The notes: generated by a model from the sequence alone, not told the origin. A stretch of DNA of 64,000 nucleotides from Owenia fusiformis (GCA_903813345.2 CAIIXF020000007.1:255730-319729); one strand, 5' to 3'; positions 48,201 to 60,390 are shown, counted from the first letter of the stretch. Made by a program: numbers and translations.

Positions 48201-51200
48201 AGAAGGACGAACCACAATTGTCATTGCCCATAGATTGTCCACTATCAGAACAGCTGACCAGATTTGCGCTTTCAAGGCCGGAGTTGTAGTAGAACAGGGC
48301 AACCATGAGCAGATGATGGAAAAGAAGGGAATTTACTACTCGTTAGTGTCCCTACAGACGAGAATAAGCCAAGTAGAAGGAGGTGAGAGGAAGTTTGACA
48401 AATCAGCTCATTTCCAGAGATTAGACGTATTTTTCTAAAAAAGTTGCTTGGATAAAATCAAGGTTCAAGAAAAGATAAATTACCATATTTGGGGGAATTT
48501 ATATCACGTCCTAATAGACCCCCATCCTCTACTCAGTGCATTTAAAGTTTTTCCTCTGAATACGATTTTATGTAAGCGAATTTATACTTTAATTTCAGAC
48601 CAAAAGACAACAGAAGACGACGATGATGAAGCTGAGGTAGACAAACAAGTAATAGGTAAGCTAGCATGTGAATTCTAAATATGTACTTAGTGGTATACCT
48701 TAATATATTACTTTGGGGTGTACCTGAGTTGTTCTTGTCTGAGAGGCTTCTTCTTTTTGCTTCGTCCTTCCTCACAACTAATGTACCAATAAAGAACATC
48801 GTTGATTAGTCAGTTTTAGTTATACCAATGATCAAAACAAAATGCATGGTGTTTCAAGTGGACAACAACATTTTTCTATTTGTTTTCTCATCATTGTAGA
48901 GAAGAAAATTCCCGAGAAACAACAGCTAAGCAGGGGAGGCAGCTTGAGAAACAGGCACGTTTTACAATTTAGTAGAATAAATATAGTATTGGAGTGTCTC
49001 ATATTTCTTTAATCTAAAAAAATCCTTTACAAATCTTATCAAATAAATCTCTTAAAGGTTGTTTTTACGGACTACCAATTTTTGAATTGTTAAATTTTTT
49101 TAATTACTAATATTAACTTTGGACAGTCTGAGAAACAGTTTGAGGGGACTTAGACGTTTGGCACCTGGCTCTGTATCTAGGACAGCGATGTCAGCCGAGG
49201 ATGAAGATGCAATGGATGAAATGGTAAAAACCTTTTTACAAAGAGCCATAACAGAATGTTAATAGTTTGTTGTTTTTTTGGTGAAATTAAATTGAAATTA
49301 CCAAACATAAATCAAGTCTCATCAATCAGTCATGAAATTGATTTGTTTCAAGTTTCAAAATCATATTTGGTTCTTCGGATCAGTCTGAAAATCTATGACG
49401 CAATCTTCTTGCTTATATTTACTACATGTTTATACTTGTAGGCAGAGGAGGTCAAAACTGACGAAAATCCAAGTTTCCAGAGAATATTACGAATGAATGC
49501 TCCTGAATGGCCCTACATTTTGACTGGATGTATAGCTGCTCTTATCAACGGGGGAGAACAACCAGTATTTGCTGTCATATTTAGTGAACTTCTAAATGTA
49601 AGTTAAAGTGAATCTTAGGAAATATCTTATCCACTTAAATCGACATTGTATTATGATACTAAAAATCATCTGTTGATTTTTCTGTCATAATTTTTGATAA
49701 TACCTAATGTTACTAACTTTTTCAAATTTTCATCCAATTTTCTAAAATATCCACCAGTTATGCACAATCCTTACGCCATATGTCGCTAAGAGTTCTGTGA
49801 TGTTACACAAAATTTTATGACCGATAAAGGACTATGCACCTTTTTTCTTTACAGAGGGTACATGGTTTTAAGCTTTGCCAAACTGATACAATTAATCCCA
49901 AATATTGTTTAAAAATAATTTTGTTTTGCTCGTGAATCATATGCTTTCCTTATATCTAGGTATTCACAGACACTGATCTCAAGAAACAAGAAAGGGACGC
50001 TCAATTGTATTCACTCATCTTTGTTGGAATTGGAGTTGTGATTTTGTTTACCCAGTGGATCCAGGGATACATGTTTGGTTTATCAGGAGAACAACTTACT
50101 ATGCGACTAAGAGGAATGACTTTCAAAGCTATGCTGAGACAAGAGATTGCTTGGTTCGATGACCATACAAACAATACAGGTGCCTTGTGTACGAGACTTG
50201 CAACTGATGCATCAAGCGTCCAGGGGGTAAGATCTGACTTAGGTTATATTTACCATAGCAACATAATATCAAAGGCATGTCTCAAGATCGTTGGGGTTAG
50301 CTATATAAATAAAGAATTATAATTAATTGTCAATAGATGCTTTGTCTTCCATTTTTAGGCAACAGGATCTAGACTTGGAATGATTGTACAAAATATTGCA
50401 AATATTGGAACTGGGCTTGTGATTGCGTTCATCTTTGGCTGGAAATTGTCCTTGGTTATTCTTGCCTTCATCCCCCTGATTGTTCTCTGTGGAGCTGTGG
50501 AGACCAGAGTCCTCACTGGTGTGGCTAATAAAGACAAAAAGGCTTTGGAAAAAGCTGGAAAGGTAAAAACTTTTATTTTCTTGAAATGATTTGATTCGAA
50601 TACTAGTATGTAGTAAGTTGATTTCTTCATTTACATGTTTGTTATATTCCTAAACGATGTAAACATGTTACTGGTCTACTTTCAGGTTGCATTAGAGGCC
50701 ATTGAGAACATTAGAACTGTAGCAGGTTTAACAAGGGAACAGACATTTTTTGAACTGTACAATGAAATGTTGGAAGAACCATACCAGTATGTGTTGACTA
50801 TAAAGGGTGATTTCTTGATTAAATGCCTATAAAATTGGAAATTAGCCATGAATTTCATTTTATTTCATTTATCTGCATCCCATTAACATTCAGGCGTTTC
50901 ATGGTTCCCTCAAAAGATGGGCATGCAAAATTGTATTTTAAACATTTTCTGATTTTAAATGGATTTTTATACTTACATAGTTTTGGTTTTATTTCAGAAA
51001 CTCCATCAAGAAGGCTCACATTTATGGAGTAGCGTTTAGTTTCTCCCAAGCTGTCATCTACTTTTCCTGGGCAGCTGCCTTCACATTTGGTGCTTATCAG
51101 ATTCAGATTGGAGAAATGACTTTCGACAATGTGTTCAAGTAAGACACTATATTAGTTGTAGTATTTATTAGCGGTAAGCTAAATATAGTATATTTCTAAC

Positions 51201-53573
51201 AATTGTGTTTTCATTTTCAGGATAACTGAATCTCTCTCGTCTTTTTTTAAACCAGTTAATTTATTTCTCAGTGATCAAATACATAGTGCTATAAACACAT
51301 AAGTAAACAGCCTTCCTATAAATAACAAAAATGATATTCAATTTGCAAATGCAGGGTATTTGCTGCTATCGTGTTTGGAGCGATGGCACTTGGTCAGACA
51401 GCTGCCTTTGCACCAGACTACAGTAAAGCAAGAAATGCTGCTGGACGAATCTTCAAGCTACTCGACAGAACGCCAACGATTGACAGTCAATCTGATGTCG
51501 GAACTAAAATTGTAAGCACAAATAACCACTTACCACCATATATTGTAAATTGATATACTGTAAATAGTACTAGATATATCAAATTGACATGACTGATTTT
51601 CTAAAGCAACTACCTACTCAATCCACAAGACCTGAACAAGTCTCATCACAGTCCAGCCGCTATGGCTCAGTGGCAGAGAGAGTCAAGGTTACCAATATCG
51701 CTTGGCCCCGGGTTCGATTCCCGGTTCAGACAAGTTTGTTTGTGCGTTATGTAATTCTGGGTGTTTGACTGAGTGGTTCACGACTCGTATAAAAGGCTGT
51801 GGTGTGTACATGTATGTCTGTGTACCTGTGCACATAAAAGAAAACAGGGCTCCTCCAAGGAGGGGTTTCTGGCTCTATCTTCGAGTGTAAAATACGTAAA
51901 ATACGGAATATACCAATGAGGTATTGCTCGCCAAATATGGCGGTAACCAAGATATAATAATAATAATCACAGTTATGTGGGAAATGCAAATTAATGATAC
52001 ACATACAGCATTTTATACTTGGAATTTAACCTACCAATCAATCACATTCGGTTGTGTTATGAGTTTAGATATGATTTATATAAAACATGTCACTATTTTC
52101 AACTGTTTGTGTTATTGTCTTCAGCACTCTTTCACTGGGGAGATCGAGTTCACAAAAGTTCGATTCCGTTACCCCACTCGTCCAGAGGTCCCTATCCTTC
52201 GTGGTCTCAACATCTCTGTCAAACCTGGAGAGACACTCGCCTTGGTAGGAAGTTCTGGATGTGGGAAGTCAACTAGTGTGCAACTAATTGAAAGATTCTA
52301 CGACCCACTTTCAGGAAATGTGGTAAGTATACCTTGTCCCCCGTAGTCTCAAGTATAGATGTAAGAGTCAACCAGCTTTGTTGTATTTCCTGAAATATTA
52401 TTTTCCAAAATAAAAAAGTTGGAAGTTCATGCTAAGGATTTCAAGATCTAGACTTAGTCGGAATCTTTTCTTTTTTGAATGGAAGTAGATCAACAGGTTT
52501 TAGGATTAAGTATCAACTGCTGCTGTGATTTAAGTTTTACTCATTTAACACAATTCCAACCATGGCCCATATTTCTTATATTTAATAGTACCTCGACGGA
52601 CGGCATGAGATCAGGGATGTCCCTCTAGGATGGCTGAGAAGTCAGATTGGAATTGTATCTCAGGAGCCTACTCTGTTCGATTGCACCATTGCGGAGAATA
52701 TTGCCTATGGGGATAACTCTAGACAAGTGCCGATGAATGAGGTCATTGACGCCGCCAGAAACTCTAATATTCATAACTTTATAATGACACTGCCACAGGT
52801 AAGACGAAAAATATAATTCAATCTAAAAATACTGTGAATAGCGAAAAGCCTGATATTCTAAATCCGCACATTGGCATTACAGTAGTTGCTAATGATAATT
52901 AATATGACAAAACATATCGTGTCTCTTTTCTCTTGATACCTTAAATCATTCTGATAATTTCTAATTTTTATATTTTTTACATAGGGATATGATACAATGG
53001 TTGGTGACAAAGGAACACAGTTGTCCGGAGGCCAGAAACAACGTGTAGCCATTGCACGTGCCTTGGTTCGAAACCCCCGCATCCTGTTACTGGATGAGGC
53101 TACTTCTGCTTTAGACACTGAAAGTGAAAAGGTCAATATGCTATATTTATCATAATCATACATGCTAGTAATGATTTACAGCCATTCTTTAAAAATTCAT
53201 AATCAATCAGTCAGATATCAAATGATGTCAGAAAGATTCCAATAGATACCCTTAAAACTTCAGAAAATAATCATAAACGTAACATTTATCATGTCCATAA
53301 AACCTGGCATCGTTTATTAGTTTTTATCTTAAAGTTTGAAACTTCATAACATCCTCGTTTGTTTTATACCAGATTGTGCAGGAAGCGTTGGACAAGGCAA
53401 GAGCTGGCCGCACTTGTGTTGTCATCGCCCATCGACTGTCCACTATACGGGACGCGGACAGGATTGTTGTCATTCACAGTGGCAAAGTCGTGGAGAGTGG
53501 AAAACATGACGAACTCATGGCACTTGAACGACTTTATTACAATCTTAATGTGGCTCAGACCGGTGCTCACTAA
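42270..53573 (+). CDS. ABCB1: ABCB1-like P-glycoprotein (full ABC exporter), 27 coding exons
   Basis: Exons: 42270-42345, 43085-43206, 43716-43957, 44106-44215, 44402-44573, 44760-44931, 45123-45247, 45409-45586, 45904-46017, 46175-46285, 46899-47024, 47330-47533, 47742-47912, 48196-48382, 48599-48655, 48900-48954, 49127-49223, 49442-49597, 49960-50226, 50359-50562, 50686-50786, 50998-51138, 51355-51511, 52125-52322, 52589-52798, 52985-53131, 53373-53573. They sum to 4101 nt in one frame, 1366 aa, so the gene looks intact. Layout is TMD1-NBD1-linker-TMD2-NBD2. Walker [10 protein letters not shown] at 493-501 and 1157-1165; signatures MSGGQ (597-601) and LSGGQ (about 1264-1268); Walker [13 protein letters not shown] and IAHRLSTIR switch loops in both halves. 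Sequons NYT, NVT, NSS and NST fall in the first extracellular loop, as in P-gp. The linker is acidic then SLRNSLRNSLR. All introns are GT-AG except intron 16 (GC-AG). Role by family: ATP-driven efflux of hydrophobic compounds at the plasma membrane. Confidence 0.96.
42544..42600 (-). repeat. tRNA-like SINE fragment in ABCB1 intron 1
   Basis: On the minus strand GTGGGTTCGATCCCCACTAG carries a clear B box and T-arm pairing, preceded by an anticodon-arm-like stretch. The A-box side is not convincing, so a functional tRNA gene is unlikely. Confidence 0.4.
46300..46764. mobile_element. Two-hairpin repeat element, copy 1 (ABCB1 intron 10)
   Basis: Hairpin I pairs GTTATGTAC (46300) with GTACATAAC (46421-46429) around GGATATGGGGT and GGATGAACCC arms. 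Hairpin II pairs TTATCCTATACCAAGTAGAG (46434 on) with its near-complement ending 46764. A T-rich stretch (TTTTTTCAA-type) fills hairpin II. Shares layout and sequence with 54316-54741. Confidence 0.75.
48955..49126 (+). other. GC-AG intron in the ABCB1 linker
   Basis: Exon 16 ends AACAG followed by GCACGT; exon 17 starts after GGACAG. Only this junction keeps the frame, giving SLRNSLRNSLR. All other ABCB1 introns begin with GT. Confidence 0.8.
51653..51965 (+). mobile_element. tRNA-headed SINE, 313 bp, in ABCB1 intron 23
   Basis: A-box-like TGGCTCAGTGGCAG and B-box GGTTCGATTCC head, a unique body, and an ATA/ATT-rich tail. Exact 8-bp direct repeats ATCACAGT at 51645-51652 and 51966-51973. 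A near-identical copy lies inverted at 56541-56224. Confidence 0.88.
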
Positions 53574-54315
53574 TGTTACTCAATCTAAAGGCAATTGTGG
53601 GATGTCATGAGCGGAGACTAACTGAAGTATTAATACAATGAAAGACATTTAAAATATAGTTATAAAGTGTTATTATTTATATTGACAATTTTCAAAGTAG
53701 CTTGCACTGATCCAGGAAGACCATGGAATATAATGTTTATTTGATGGGTTTACAGGAATATTATAATTTTAAGCATCCAAGTAGTCTACACAATTGAAAT
53801 GTATTTAATTCAATTTACCATGACATTGAAATATTGTAAACTGTTTAGATAAATCAATTTCACAAAGTAACTTTTCATAATATTTATATTCTCTCTAGCA
53901 CTTGTTTTTATTACTTTTTTGTAAGCATGATGTTATTACTCTAGAATGCATAAATGTTAAAGGGTCGTTGATTTTATCTCGGGTTTGAATAGAATCTGCG
54001 TAGTGATTAACGTAAAACACCTGTTATAAATCAGTTTACTTTTCGAAAAAATGCCCCTTTTTAATTTTTCGAAGGACGCTTGCTTATAACTTATCATAGT
54101 TGATTTTATCACGAAATTCACTCCTATTGAAATTGAAACAGTTTTATCCAAAGAAACTTTGTTAATTTTAGGAAAACATTTTCTACACAATTATAGTTTT
54201 TACAGTGAGGTGCCTTTTGGAGGTGAAAAGTATAAGAATCACAAGGGTGATGGAAATTGGACTTAACACACATTTAGGTCAGTGTTTATAAACTTGCGCC
54301 TTAAGGCAAATATAT

Positions 54316-54741
54316 GAGGGCTATGTTATCTGAGGTTTTGGATATGGGGTATATCCTGAGGGAAATAAGGATGTCTTACTGAGGGCCCAGATGGTCCCAG
54401 GTAAAATATTATATTTCTCGAGGGATATACCCTATATTCAAAACCTAGCATCACATAACTAATTTATCCTATGACAAGTGAGGTTTCACAAGTGAAATCA
54501 GAACACCCATATCCAGGTTTGTTTTCTTTAAAGCGTCCTCATTCTCATTATTTTTGAGAAATCCATCAACATTTTGGTTCTGTCTGCTGCATCCATTTTG
54601 ACAGCAATATCATGATATTCTAACAAATTGACTGTTTCTACACTAAACAAAAACATTTTCCCGGGAATACTGGAGTGTATCCAAGGTATCAATTCTATAG
54701 CCCGCTGTTATGTACAGGAAACCTCACTTGTCATAGGATAA
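54316..54741. mobile_element. Two-hairpin repeat element, copy 2 (downstream of ABCB1)
   Basis: Hairpin I runs from a GCTATGTTATC-like left arm with TTTTGGATATGGGGTATATCC to GGATATACCC and CACATAAC. Hairpin II has perfect 23-bp arms at 54464-54486 and 54719-54741 (TTATCCTATGACAAGTGAGG and complement). Same family as 46300-46764, with a different loop in hairpin II. Confidence 0.78.
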
Positions 54742-56223
54742 CACCGGCTATTTCATTCGTAGACCATTTCAGGCCATAACCAATGAGGCATTCAGAGGCT
54801 GATTGTCAGCAAAGAGTATTAAAAATAAATCAAATAGCTATATCTAATATGATAAACTTGATGTAATCTGTTTTGTAAATGTTTTTAAAATATATAAAGC
54901 TGTTAAATAAAACAATTTAAAATGAAGCTATTTTTGTTGTCAACAAACGCAAGCACGGGGCAGACCTTTAAATTGTCGCTTTTTCAATTTAATCTCTTCA
55001 TTTGTATCATAAAAGAGACCTAACTAGCATTTAAATATCATTGGAAAATCAATTTTTCATTCGTAAAGTCATATGTTAAACCCTTTGCAAAAGGTTGAGT
55101 TTACAGTAGTATCACAAGTAAAATTGAGTATTCACAATCAGGTTGGGGGTTAAAATCTCAGAATTTTTGGACAAAACTTGAAAAGTATAATAATTCCAAT
55201 GCAAACTGTGTTCTTTTCCTTGGTATATTTGATTATACGTTTGGCCTCATTGAAGCCATACAAAGAATTTTAATTTAGCAAAAGTGACAAATTCGTTGTT
55301 CTACCCTGTAACATAAGTGCTGCAAGTAATACTTTTGTTTTTCTATGTAGCTATCTGCAGAGAGGTGAATAGCTTGTAAATGATGCTCATTTTTGAGAAA
55401 AGTCAGTTTTGTAAAAGTCCCCAAAACACGTTGTTTATCACATTTTTGCTGATAGAATATACAATGCAAACTTGCTTTTTGTTTCCAAATTTATATGAAC
55501 ACGCCTAACCATCGCCACCGTATAGCGTCAAAAAATAGCGGAGTACAGTTTTCTGTCGGTGGCGCAAATTGACTGCTTTGAAGCAAAAACTATGACAAGG
55601 GTTTAAAAAAATGAAGGACGAGGGAGTGTAAGCTGTTATGAATATTCTCTATCGAATCCCTTTGTGCGTAAATTCTATTTAAAATGTAGCATTAATAGAT
55701 TCTGTACAAATTATTCCGCGGCTAAATTGTGAATAAGATTTAATAATGCATATTTGAGGAAGACAAACTTTGCAATAAAAAACATACGCACTGTATTTTA
55801 GTCAATACTGGAAACTATATACATGTTTACCTACCAATCACATTTACACAGCTTTCCATTATATTATAAAGATGATCGGTCCGGGGACATTGGTGGCTTA
55901 GGCAGACCTCGGACCCAGTTTACATCAGGTGATGGTTGAAATTAGTTTAGAAGGCGATTTGTTACTTCAATTAAATCAAAGTATTTAACAAAGACGTACT
56001 TATGGCAAAGAAAGGAGTTCGACCACCCTCAAAGGCAGTGACACAATTCTCGCTGCTATTGTGAAAATTAAAGTCCATGGTTGAAGTTGTTTACAAGGTT
56101 TGTAAAAATATTTTTGGGAAAATCTTACATTTAGTTTCTTTCTCGTAGAGTTCTACTTTTTATATTTTGGGGACTGTCAAAATTATATTCAGATTGTAAG
56201 CTTACATGGCAATAAAAAATATG
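54742..56223. other. Gene-free stretch
   Basis: AT-rich with no domain-like frame or clear repeat. An AATAAA at about 54907 could end a long ABCB1 transcript, but a nearer signal cannot be excluded. Confidence 0.45.
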
Positions 56224-56541
56224 ATTATTATTATTATTATATCTTGGTTACCGCCATATTTGGCGAGCAATACCTCATTGGTATATTCCGTATTTTACGT
56301 ATTTTACACTCGAAGATAGAGCCAGAAACCCCTCCTTGGAGGAGCCCTGTTTTCTTTTATGTGCACAGGTACACAGACATACATGTACACACCACAGCCT
56401 TTTATACGAGTCGTGAACCACTCAGTCAAACACCCAGAATTACATAACGCACAAACAAACTTGTCTGAACCGGGAATCGAACCCGGGGCCAAGCGATATT
56501 GGTAACCTTGACTCTCTCTGCCACTGAGCCATAGCGGGTGG
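56224..56541 (-). mobile_element. tRNA-headed SINE, inverted copy
   Basis: Reverse complement of 51653-51965 with few differences, including the tRNA-like head (TATGGCTCAGTGG on the minus strand) and an (ATT)n tail on the low-coordinate side. No clear target duplication. Confidence 0.88.
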
Positions 56542-56545
56542 ACTG

Positions 56546-56581
56546 ATGTGTGACATCATGATCTTTCATGATGTCACACAT
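56546..56581. repeat. Perfect 16-bp palindrome with 4-bp loop
   Basis: ATGTGTGACATCATGA and its exact complement flank TCTT. Lies immediately beside the head of the inverted SINE. Confidence 0.9.
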
Positions 56582-59280
56582 TTCTTTCGTTAGAAAAACG
56601 CTGACATCTAACCATATGATATTGCCATAAGCAGACCATCTCGAATCTATTTTCCATTCATTTTTGCTACCATTTCAAACGGGCATACTCTTTTAGCTAA
56701 GAACCCTCACTTCACCTTTCAAATCCCGACGCTAAAGCGAGTACTGCCAACGAAAAGTTGTAGAGCCATGCCTCGCTATAAAGATACTTGGCTGGCCTAA
56801 GGCCCCTCAATAGTTGCATGCTCATATATTTTTGATATGGCTACCAAATGACAGAGTTGTATTTGGTGGCTTTATAATTCTATAACTATAGTTAATAAAA
56901 TATTATTTCATTTTTTATCGATACTATAATATATAAATATGTAAACTATTTTCTGTTTTCTAATGACTTCAACGTCTCATAATTAATATAATTGACAAGG
57001 AAGCACTGATTGAATTATTATACATTATTCCTTGTTTATAGGCTATCAATATTTGTGGTGGAATAATAGAATTGATATAACGATAAATTGGAATTAAAAA
57101 ATAAATAATTAGAAAAAAGAACATTTTGTATATGATAGATGCTAGTAATTATGTTTATTTAGCGTTGATTAATGTTCAACTCGGTATGCAACATGGTTGT
57201 ACAGGTATATATTGGTATAAACTTTCATTAAGTCAAACCTGTCAGACAAGTCATTAAGGCTTTCTTTATTGCATCGAGTTAGATACGTATGAAGGTTAAG
57301 AATTGCACATATCATTTATAGTATTTAAGTCATAATGCATTCAGATTAATACTAAGAAGATATCAAACACACATGCATCTTATCCCCAATTTCTTTTTGG
57401 ATATGACAGGTATCTAAGAAATCTGAAAAGAATGTTAGATTTTGAAATGCGTTTTCTATTCAGACTGCACCTATAACTCTTAGAATGAACAATGTCATCG
57501 TGCTTGATTTTGTTCAAGAAAACATGACAAGGTATAGATTTTCGCCTCTAAGGAAAGCAAAAGCTCTTAAGCAAAGCGATCTCTCTCAAAGAATCAATGT
57601 CCTATTGGCCAAGTACAATATCTAAAAGACTTGGTACAAGTCGAGCATCAGATCCAACACGCAAATACAATGTAATTTCTACATGTAATTATTGAATTAA
57701 TTCATAATTGCTCTTAACAGTATATTTGGTGAAACACGACAGCTTGCTTCAGTTGTTTATTTAATTTACATACGATGCATTATTACTTGTTTTCTGTTAT
57801 CATTGATTTGGTTGCCCTGCAGCTTAAACATAAAATATCGATTTGTTTCATTTATTCTCATTGGCTAGGTTAAAAGTAAAGGTTCATAATTAAAGTTAAT
57901 TGTACAAAACAATGTATAAATCGATGACCAGTGTATTATGCATCAAATATAGAGCTCCATAGTTTCGTATACTAATGAAGTGAATGCTTAATGTATACAT
58001 GCCAGGATCAATCGAGGATTAAAGAACATCATGAATAGATATGGACTGAGCTAGATTACTTACCATTCTGAAAGTTATATCGAATGGTGGAATAATGAAG
58101 GAAATATGAATTCTGCGATACCAAAAGGTAAAAATATATTCTATTTTGATGGTATAGTACCGAGTACAACTTTGAAATCATACTTTTTTTAGCAACTTTT
58201 CCATTTCTTGATATTTTGTTACATATGTCAAACAATTTAAATGAACTTTAAGAATTGCAGAAAGCATTCCTATATCCCTCTCAAAATGGCACACCCTGTA
58301 GTCCCATTTCTGCCAATTTCCTCTGGTTGCTCCATTTACTTTATTTATCATTAATACAATATCTATTACTTTAGCCACGACATTTTCACCTACATTGAAA
58401 TATATCTAGCATATGTTATAACTGGTATGCATGATATGAATACAAAAATGTAATAACTTCTATGAATAAGTACAAACTATCATATGAAGCATATTGCATT
58501 AAATAAAGTAATGTCATATATCATGATAACTCCATTTGCAAATAGCACACACTGATACACTGCATGTACTTACTAGTTGCGTTAATCAGATGCAGTAAGT
58601 TACGAGTCATGCAACACCTTCGGCTAAAAAGTCGTTAATTGCTTGCACTTGGTTTTATGGCTCAAAAAGAAAGCTGGACAAAAGAAATGCTTACAATAAA
58701 GTGTTCAGCCAATGTACTTTTTCAAGTAGTTAAGAACGAAGTACAAAAATGAGGTTGGAAATTAACTACGTTGCACACCTAACAATATTTGATTTAGTAC
58801 AAGCTATAATCGGGATATTTCATTGAATACATTGGACTAATACGATACACAAACGTATATCCTACTTGTTAATATGTGTCAAATTTGCAGAATGGCTTAT
58901 TCAAAGAAAGTGGTTTTGTTCAAATATTGGCTTAAAGTGTACACAAATTATATTATTCCTTGACAATATTACATATACCAAAATCATTGGGTTATTCTGC
59001 TAGCGGGCGTGACGTAGAGTCAACAAAAAGTGATAACACACGTTTCCGTTAAAGAACAAGACGAAAGATGGAATGATAAACTAATCAATCATCAGAAGAC
59101 AACAGTTTATGTGTACATCCATACATGATGAGAAATTGAATATTGCTTTCCGATAAACACATAAAGTAAACGTTCCAGCTGTCGCCTTATTTTGCATCAG
59201 AAAGAAACAATAAATACCCTGGTATATGTTTTCATAGCTCATGTTATAAAAATATTCAATCAAAGATCATTTCTATTTCA
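56582..59280. other. 2.7-kb gene-free stretch
   Basis: AT-rich, no exon-like frame and no recognised repeat. Its right end holds the pyrimidine-rich acceptor before the orphan gene. Confidence 0.45.
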
Positions 59281-59329
59281 GGTGATTCAACCTGAATCTA
59301 GATGCATTTTGACTGAACTTCAATGTAAG

Positions 59330-60061
59330 ATGGATTGGAGCACTATTGTGGCACTTATTGTTACAACAATAGCATCAACCATGACATTGCTTTTGCTATA
59401 CGAACGACAAAACCATTCAAACAAACAAGATACAGACTACAATACTGCCCGATCGGCTCGTGAGCGTCTTTCTACTTATGTTTTAGATGACGTCAGAGAA
59501 GAGCGCATGAAATGGCGATCCAATTTGAATGATCTCAAAGGAACAATTGTGGGAGTTGAAAATGCTATCCAAGCATCAAACCTAGAAATGGTGGTTGTGG
59601 TCGATATTCTGAACTTCTATGAAAAGTTGCTGAAGGGAACCCAAAATGTTAATGCAAAACTAAATACGGATTTAAAAAGTCTGTTCACCTCAGTCAGGAA
59701 AATGACTGACATTGTTGGTGATATAAAAGTAAATGAAACTCGTGTACTCACCAATATGAATGCTCAATTAAGAGTCATTAATACATACGATCAAAGAAAC
59801 ATTTCTTTTAGCTCATTAGCTGGTCTTAAAAATAAACTAAAATCATATCGACAAATGGAAACAATGATTGGAAATGTTTTCATTGATGTTATTGACGGTT
59901 TACATAAAGTATTCACGTGCCTTTCTATCAAACAGGCTCGCCCAAACAGGACGGGTGAAATATCGACAGAGGAGATGTCATATATATCTGATATTTCCAA
60001 AAGTCTTCAGGATCTAGCAATCGTGCTCAATGTTTCTGTTAAAGCAATAAAGAATGTGTGA
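59330..60061 (+). CDS. Orphan single-exon membrane-anchored protein, about 243 aa
   Basis: Open frame from MDWSTIVALIVTT to AIKNV and a TGA stop. Residues 5-23 form one hydrophobic segment, followed by a basic, polar and largely helical-looking region with heptad-like spacing (about 45-130) and a second helical stretch near the C-terminus. Sequons NHS, NET, NIS, NRT and NVS would matter only if the C-terminal part is extracellular; the charges after the helix (ER..K) instead favour a cytosolic C-terminus. No cysteine pattern, enzyme motif or family is recognised. The frame is open upstream to 59192, but a good acceptor (pyrimidines then cag, ending 59280) suggests the coding exon follows a 5' non-coding exon, so I prefer the Met just before the hydrophobic segment. 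It is by far the longest frame outside the recognised genes. Could be a lineage-restricted gene or a retrocopy. Confidence 0.55.
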   Translation: MDWSTIVALIVTTIASTMTLLLLYERQNHSNKQDTDYNTARSARERLSTYVLDDVREERMKWRSNLNDLKGTIVGVENAIQASNLEMVVVVDILNFYEKLLKGTQNVNAKLNTDLKSLFTSVRKMTDIVGDIKVNETRVLTNMNAQLRVINTYDQRNISFSSLAGLKNKLKSYRQMETMIGNVFIDVIDGLHKVFTCLSIKQARPNRTGEISTEEMSYISDISKSLQDLAIVLNVSVKAIKNV

Positions 60062-60119
60062 TGTGAAATAACTTGATGTTGTTGGTGGTTTTGAGGATCT
60101 AGACCTACAACTGGAGAAT

Positions 60120-60214
60120 TAGCCTTGCCCAAGTCGGTATTTTTTACTTATCTGATCTTGAATTATTACATAATAGAAAACAAGATAGTAAAAGAGACCG
60201 ACTTGGGCAAGGCT
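60120..60214. mobile_element. 95-bp hairpin insertion with 10-bp flanking direct repeats
   Basis: TAGCCTTGCCCAAGTCGGT and its complement close a hairpin, with further inner pairing (CTTATCTGATCTTG near CAAGATAGTAAAAG). ACTGGAGAAT flanks both sides (60110-60119 and 60215-60224). It sits 59 bp after the orphan gene's stop, inside its likely 3' UTR. Confidence 0.75.
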
Positions 60215-60390
60215 ACTGGAGAATCATATAGAAGAATTCGTTTTATAAACAGATATTGCTTAATTTTATCTTTCTTATGGAATAAGTTAAACAATAATTT
60301 GTTTCTTTCAACTTTTCTGACAAATAGGCTAACATGTAATCACTGGTCTTGCTTCAAGAGTAGACTGTGGACCCCCCCCCCCCTCTTATC

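Noticed and set aside
51653-51735. Functional tRNA gene
   Set aside because: The head has A and B boxes but continues into a SINE body with a tail and target duplication, and the acceptor stem is not closed.
51702-51890. 62-codon frame repeated in both SINE copies
   Set aside because: Lies wholly inside the SINE on both sites; a repeat, not a gene.
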